From CAZSNT01 sp964607765 (lineage in GTDB: Bacteria; Verrucomicrobiota; Lentisphaeria; Oligosphaerales; JABHEG01): DNA of 17,324 bases. The position numbers and the translations under genes are program-made. The notes under the pieces were generated by a model, which saw nothing but the letters and a program-made list of their open reading frames with translations, was not told the origin of the DNA and searched no databases. Where the stretch lies: contig CAZSNT010000197.1 in the NCBI GenBank assembly GCA_964607765.1, forward strand, positions 1-17,324, written 5' to 3'. Of the stretch, positions 14,140 to 17,324 are shown piece after piece. How positions within the stretch are numbered: the stretch's first letter is position 1; every line of letters starts with the position of its first letter.

Positions 14140-15213
14140 CTATCCCTGGCTTACTTTGTGCAAAGCCGTCTCGATCTTGCCCAACGTGAAATCGCGCAGC
14201 GAGGCGCGGTTGTCAGCATTGAGAATGAAGAAGTCGCCGGTCTGTTCGAAGTAACCCATGTAGTGTCGCACCATGGCCTTCCAGAGCATGTTGCGGAGTG
14301 TGTAGAGGTGCATCCTGGTGTCCAGCTGCTTCGGCAGTGCCCGGACGGAACGGTAGCCGTCCTTCACGTGGCCGATCAAGTCTGCAGAATAGAAGCAGTT
14401 GAGGATGCCGAAGTCATCCGCGGGATCACCGATGACAACATCGTCCCAGTCGATGATGGACGTGATGCGGTCGCAGTCGCCGAGGACATTCCAGAACGCG
14501 ATGTCCCGATGCACGATGCCGCCCTCGGCCAGTTCCGTCAGCGGGGCCATGGCCACAAGACGATCCTCGATCTGTTGGGCCACGGCCGCCTCCAACAGAC
14601 CATGGTCACGAAGATAGCCGAGGTGCACGTCGAGATTCCTGAGGAAGTAGGCGCTGTGGCTCGTGTCGATGCCCCTGATCTGCCCGTCCTCTGTCAGGAC
14701 ATCCGTGTCCACGAACCCGAATCCGGGCCGAGACACAGAGTGAATGGTTGCCAGGTGCTCCCCAAGCTGGTAGGCCACCCGAGCCGTGTCCAGAGTACCG
14801 TCCTGATAGAACACGTTGAGGCACGATTCCGGTCGCCACTCCAAGATTTGGTAGCGGAACGGGACCTCGTTCATGGAAACATCAACCGCAAGCACCTGGG
14901 GAACGGGGATTCCACGGTCTCGCAACACGCGCATCACTGCGGATTCCGCCAGCATATAGTCGTCGTTCATGCGACCGTCATCTGCCCGAAAGAAAACCCG
15001 TTCCGCCCCCACATCGATGGTGTAGGCGTAGTGATTCCCGGCGCTCCCGGTGGCGCGCACTTTCACGCTGTCCGTTGCGAAGAACGCCCGGGCAACGGCA
15101 CGAACGTGCTCGCTGATATCGGCCTGGGCGTACTTGTCGTTGTAGACGCGGCGCTCCGCCAGCGGCAGCGGACAGTCACATTTCCAGTAGTAGATGTCAC
15201 GGCGCGAAGCCAT
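14140..15213 (-). CDS. Aminoglycoside-phosphotransferase-fold (APH) small-molecule kinase
   Basis: The protein has 357 residues. The catalytic loop HRDIAFWN (235-242; catalytic D237, N242) and the metal-binding IDWDDVVIGDPADDFG (254-269; D255) define the APH/choline-kinase superfamily. Residue 76 in VFFRADD (71-79) stands where the ATP-binding lysine is expected and is arginine, as in some other family members; E90 may be the helix-C partner. The N-terminal 45 residues are unusual (WKCDCPLPLAERR). Between sialidase-like and aldolase genes it is more likely to phosphorylate a sugar or sugar acid than an antibiotic; that is inference. It starts 6 nt after the upstream stop codon, so the two genes are almost certainly co-translated. 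Confidence 0.88.
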   Translation of the reverse strand: MASRRDIYYWKCDCPLPLAERRVYNDKYAQADISEHVRAVARAFFATDSVKVRATGSAGNHYAYTIDVGAERVFFRADDGRMNDDYMLAESAVMRVLRDRGIPVPQVLAVDVSMNEVPFRYQILEWRPESCLNVFYQDGTLDTARVAYQLGEHLATIHSVSRPGFGFVDTDVLTEDGQIRGIDTSHSAYFLRNLDVHLGYLRDHGLLEAAVAQQIEDRLVAMAPLTELAEGGIVHRDIAFWNVLGDCDRITSIIDWDDVVIGDPADDFGILNCFYSADLIGHVKDGYRSVRALPKQLDTRMHLYTLRNMLWKAMVRHYMGYFEQTGDFFILNADNRASLRDFTLGKIETALHKVSQG

Positions 15214-15219
15214 ATCGGT

Positions 15220-16485
15220 TCACTTCCGTCCCTTGAGCGGGCGGCTGATGAGCATCTTGAGCCTGGAGGCCGAGCCGACCGGTTCCCGGGCCAGGATGTC
15301 GTCCTCGGTGAAGCGTGCCATGAGGATCTCGCCGTCCGTGCTGCGATTTCGGTCGTAGGAGATGTAGATGGTCCCGTCCGGGGCCTGGAACCCGTCGGGG
15401 TAAGAGATGCCCTTGCGTTCGTCAAGCATGAGCCCGCCCTGCCAGCTCTTGCCCTCGTCATCCGACAGCCAGGCGGTGAGCTGGCTGCGGCCCTCGTGCG
15501 TGTCGATGGCCTTGCCGTGTTTGACAAGCAGAATGCGCCCGGACGCGAGACGGCGAATGAAGAACCGGGCGACGGGGTGCTTGAAGGTGGGGACGGACGG
15601 TTCTGTCCACGTGCGTCCCGTGTCGGAGGAGAAGCTCTGCATGACGCCCCGGCCGGTCCGCGCCAGCATCCAGATTCGCCCGTCCTTCAGCTCAACAAAC
15701 ATGTGTTCCGACCAGTTCGGTTTCGGGAACCGGACCTGTCCGCGCCGCGTCCACGTTGCTCCCTGATCGCGCGAAACAAAGACGTTGGCGCCGCGCAACG
15801 GCTCCAGATCCTCATGCACGTCGCGCATGATACCGAAGCCGTTGAAGTTGGGGAACTCCACTGGCAGCAACCACTCCCCGTTCGAGAGCACCGTGGGCTT
15901 GTTCAGCACCGCGCCGTGCCAGATGCGCTTCGGCTTGGACCACGTCGGCGTGTCTGCGTCCGGGTTCTGGCAGACTGCTGCCCACAGCCCCTGGCGCCCG
16001 TCGTAGTGGTTCATGGTCTGGTCGAAGAAGAACCACAGTCGGCCCAACGGATCGGTCCACATATTGCCCACAATAACGCTGCGAGGCACCGGCAACCGCG
16101 GCGACTGGCTGTCGACGACCAGCCGTGGCTTCGACCACGTCTCGCCATCGTCGTCGCTGGTTGCGGCCACCATGAACGCCTTGGGGCCATCTGCGCCGGC
16201 AACCCACACGGCCCACAGCCGCCCCTTCGGTGTCCGCGCGATCCCGATCGTCATCCCATAGTCCAGGTGGTCATAGTCGTAGTCGGGCAACGGAGATGTG
16301 TTCAACGTCGGGGGCATCAGCGACAGGTCAGCGACGCGACGCATCACATCCTGTTCATAGGCTTGCGCTTCCTCGGCAGTCATGCCCGCGAAACGTGCCT
16401 CAGGATGGGCATCGGCCAGTGTCGTGCACTCAATCGCTGTCAATGCCAGGGAACCCGTTACCAGTGTCATCAGTTTCCCTCTCAT
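15220..16485 (-). CDS. Secreted BNR-repeat (sialidase-like) beta-propeller protein
   Basis: The protein has 421 residues with a signal peptide (MRGKLMTLVTGSLALTAIE, cleavage probably after ADA-26). Four Asp-boxes of the S-x-D-x-G-x-T-W type are seen at 110-117 (SDDDGETW), 238-245 (SRDQGATW), 286-293 (SSDTGRTW) and 341-348 (SDDEGKSW), spread over a six-bladed sialidase-type fold. The family name (exo-alpha-sialidase / BNR repeat-like) describes the fold; many environmental members act on other sugars. I did not find a clear full set of sialidase catalytic residues, so sialic acid should not be assumed. The gene follows the regulator by 31 nt. A second ATG at residue 6 has a better AGAGGGA site, but it would remove the positively charged start of the signal peptide. 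Confidence 0.87.
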   Translation of the reverse strand: MRGKLMTLVTGSLALTAIECTTLADAHPEARFAGMTAEEAQAYEQDVMRRVADLSLMPPTLNTSPLPDYDYDHLDYGMTIGIARTPKGRLWAVWVAGADGPKAFMVAATSDDDGETWSKPRLVVDSQSPRLPVPRSVIVGNMWTDPLGRLWFFFDQTMNHYDGRQGLWAAVCQNPDADTPTWSKPKRIWHGAVLNKPTVLSNGEWLLPVEFPNFNGFGIMRDVHEDLEPLRGANVFVSRDQGATWTRRGQVRFPKPNWSEHMFVELKDGRIWMLARTGRGVMQSFSSDTGRTWTEPSVPTFKHPVARFFIRRLASGRILLVKHGKAIDTHEGRSQLTAWLSDDEGKSWQGGLMLDERKGISYPDGFQAPDGTIYISYDRNRSTDGEILMARFTEDDILAREPVGSASRLKMLISRPLKGRK

Positions 16486-16516
16486 GTGCTTGTCCCGATC
16501 TTCCGCCGCTCAGCGC

Positions 16517-17158
16517 TTAGGTGGCGGCAATGTGTGAGGTCAGAATCTCGTGGGCGGTTGCCGTGTCCCCGGCCGCAAACGCGTCCATTAGCGCCCGATG
16601 GTCCCGAACCGATTTCAGGACGGCCGCAGAATTCAGGAATGCGCCCCGGAACGCCCGGTCGAATAGCCGGGCAATCACATGCGAGAACAGCCGCAGTGTG
16701 CGGTTCCCGCAGACGTCGAACAACTGCAAGTGAAACTCTTTGTCCAACAAATCGGCCTCCTCCGGGGTTTCCGCCAGAGCGGCCATGCGGTCGATGTTGC
16801 CGCGGAGGGCCTCTGCGGTCTCGGGGGTGAGTCTACGGGCAATCAGAGGAAGCACCCCCGTCTCCATGCACAACCGCGTCTCCTTGAGTTCGTCGAAACT
16901 GTAGCCGGAAAGCTGGATGCGGAAGGCCAGATCATTGGCGATGACCTCACTGGTGACCGCACGCACGTGCGTCCCCCGACTCGTGGCGCGTTCGAGCACA
17001 CCCAGGAAGCAGAGATGCATGATTACCTCGCGAATCGCCCCGCGACTGACCCCGAACCGAGACGCCAACTCGACCTCCGAAGGGAGACGATCCCCGGGCG
17101 CGTACCCGTTCTCCAACAGATGGGCACCAACTCGTTCCAGCAATTCCGTGCTGCGCAT
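16517..17158 (-). CDS. FadR-subfamily GntR transcriptional regulator
   Basis: The protein is 213 residues from the ATG at 17158. A longer in-frame TTG start at 17269 would add 37 residues that match nothing in the family and would place the likely operator inside the gene. The N-terminal winged helix is typical (LLENGYAPGDRLPSEVEL at 14-31, RFGVSRGAIREV at 34-45). The C-terminal FCD ligand domain shows the metal-site residues D139 and H143 (LLDKEFHLQLFD), H187 (VRDHRALMDAF) and H209 (LTSHI). FadR-type regulators usually sense acyl or sugar-acid metabolites and often repress catabolic operons, such as those for uronates. As first gene of the cluster it probably controls the genes after it and its own expression. 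No strong ribosome site is seen before the ATG. Confidence 0.88.
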   Translation of the reverse strand: MRSTELLERVGAHLLENGYAPGDRLPSEVELASRFGVSRGAIREVIMHLCFLGVLERATSRGTHVRAVTSEVIANDLAFRIQLSGYSFDELKETRLCMETGVLPLIARRLTPETAEALRGNIDRMAALAETPEEADLLDKEFHLQLFDVCGNRTLRLFSHVIARLFDRAFRGAFLNSAAVLKSVRDHRALMDAFAAGDTATAHEILTSHIAAT

Positions 17159-17184
17159 CGCCACCGATAGTGTCTCCCGCTTTT

Positions 17185-17199
17185 CTTTGTCCGACAAAG
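17185..17199. promoter_or_regulatory. FadR-family operator-like palindrome
   Basis: CTTTGTCCGACAAAG on the plus strand is a perfect 7-1-7 palindrome. Its core TTGTCCGACAA fits the TnGTnnnACnA pattern described for FadR-subfamily regulators. It lies 26 nt upstream of the preferred regulator start at 17158, a sensible place for autorepression of the whole operon. Confidence 0.65.
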
Positions 17200-17244
17200 T
17201 AGCCGCCTGAGATGGGAAAGGCAAATCCGGAAGAGTGACGTGCT

Positions 17245-17260
17245 GTAACGCGTCAGTTAC
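17245..17260. repeat. Short inverted repeat upstream of the regulator
   Basis: GTAAC (17245-17249) and GTTAC (17256-17260) form 5-nt arms around GCGTCA. It could be a second regulator site in the operon's leader; the arms are short and chance is possible. Confidence 0.2.
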
Positions 17261-17278
17261 GTGAGGCAACCCCCGTAG

Positions 17279-17298
17279 CCCGGCTCTCCCGAGCCGGG
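17279..17298. repeat. GC-rich hairpin preceded by GTAG, REP-like
   Basis: CCCGGCTC (17279-17286) and GAGCCGGG (17291-17298) form a perfect 8-bp stem with loop TCCC. GTAG precedes the hairpin, with its last G at 17278. It resembles the unit at the left end of the window in layout, but points the other way. It could also terminate or separate an upstream transcript, although no T-run follows. Confidence 0.45.
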
Positions 17299-17324
17299 TG
17301 TCCTTGTCGTTCCGCTCTATCCGG

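Noticed and set aside
14140..15213. Antibiotic-resistance gene (aminoglycoside phosphotransferase)
   Set aside because: Only the broad superfamily motifs match. The operon context is sugar metabolism and there is no resistance-associated mobile element.
15220..16485. True exo-alpha-sialidase acting on sialic acid
   Set aside because: Asp-boxes show the fold, but a full catalytic set was not evident and no sialic-acid catabolic gene is nearby.
14158..16830. 890-codon open frame on the plus strand
   Set aside because: Over 14158-16485 it is codon-aligned and antisense to the kinase and sialidase-like genes, which share a frame because of their 6-nt spacing. Stops there would need the rare sense codons TTA, CTA or TCA. 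Its translation shows no domain, and the sense genes have clear motifs.
17159..17269. N-terminal 37-residue extension of the regulator from a TTG codon
   Set aside because: It matches no part of the FadR family, uses a rare start codon and would overlap the operator-like palindrome.

Overview
The window is GC-rich and every confident gene lies on the minus strand, so it reads from right (17.2 kb) to left (0.3 kb). The gene families suggest a polysaccharide-degrading bacterium of the PVC group or a relative (Planctomycetes, Lentisphaerae/Kiritimatiellae, Verrucomicrobia, Hydrogenedentes). The clues are a very large PQQ-type beta-propeller protein with a methyltransferase-like N-terminus, exported 'RQLFVDD' beta-propeller proteins, GH28 and sialidase-like enzymes, and intergenic arrays of unrelated short palindromes. 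This placement is inferred from family content; no rRNA, tRNA or other marker gene is present.

Layout in transcription order: (1) a FadR-type GntR regulator (17158-16517) preceded by a perfect palindrome matching the FadR-family operator; (2) an exported BNR/sialidase-like protein (16485-15220); (3) an APH-fold small-molecule kinase (15213-14140); (4) an HpcH/HpaI-type 2-keto-3-deoxy-sugar-acid aldolase (14105-13350); (5) a 311-nt gene-free stretch holding six hairpins; (6) three tandem paralogues, each about 700 residues, of a putative GH32/GH43-like beta-propeller family (13038-10909, 10898-8799, 8802-6634); (7) a divergent GH28 pectinase-like protein (6546-5143); (8) an AAA ATPase of the DUF4143 type (4856-3711) with its own promoter; (9) a 1119-residue PQQ-like propeller protein (3637-278); (10) a non-coding left end with palindromes.

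The likely unit is a regulated catabolic operon. Exported propeller enzymes would open a plant- or algal-type polysaccharide. The GH28-like protein and the kinase/aldolase pair would process sugar-acid products, and the regulator would sense one of them. Genes 2-4 are tightly spaced, and the paralogues are joined by a 10-nt gap and an ATGA overlap. The substrate cannot be read from sequence; pectin or rhamnogalacturonan is the best guess.

The most unusual point is the ATPase. It sits between two copies of a 29-bp sequence (26 of 29 identical, offset exactly 1512 bp). One copy spans the GH28 stop codon and the other spans the ribosome site and start codon of the PQQ gene. This suggests that GH28 and the PQQ gene once overlapped and that a 1.5-kb ATPase cassette was inserted at the junction.
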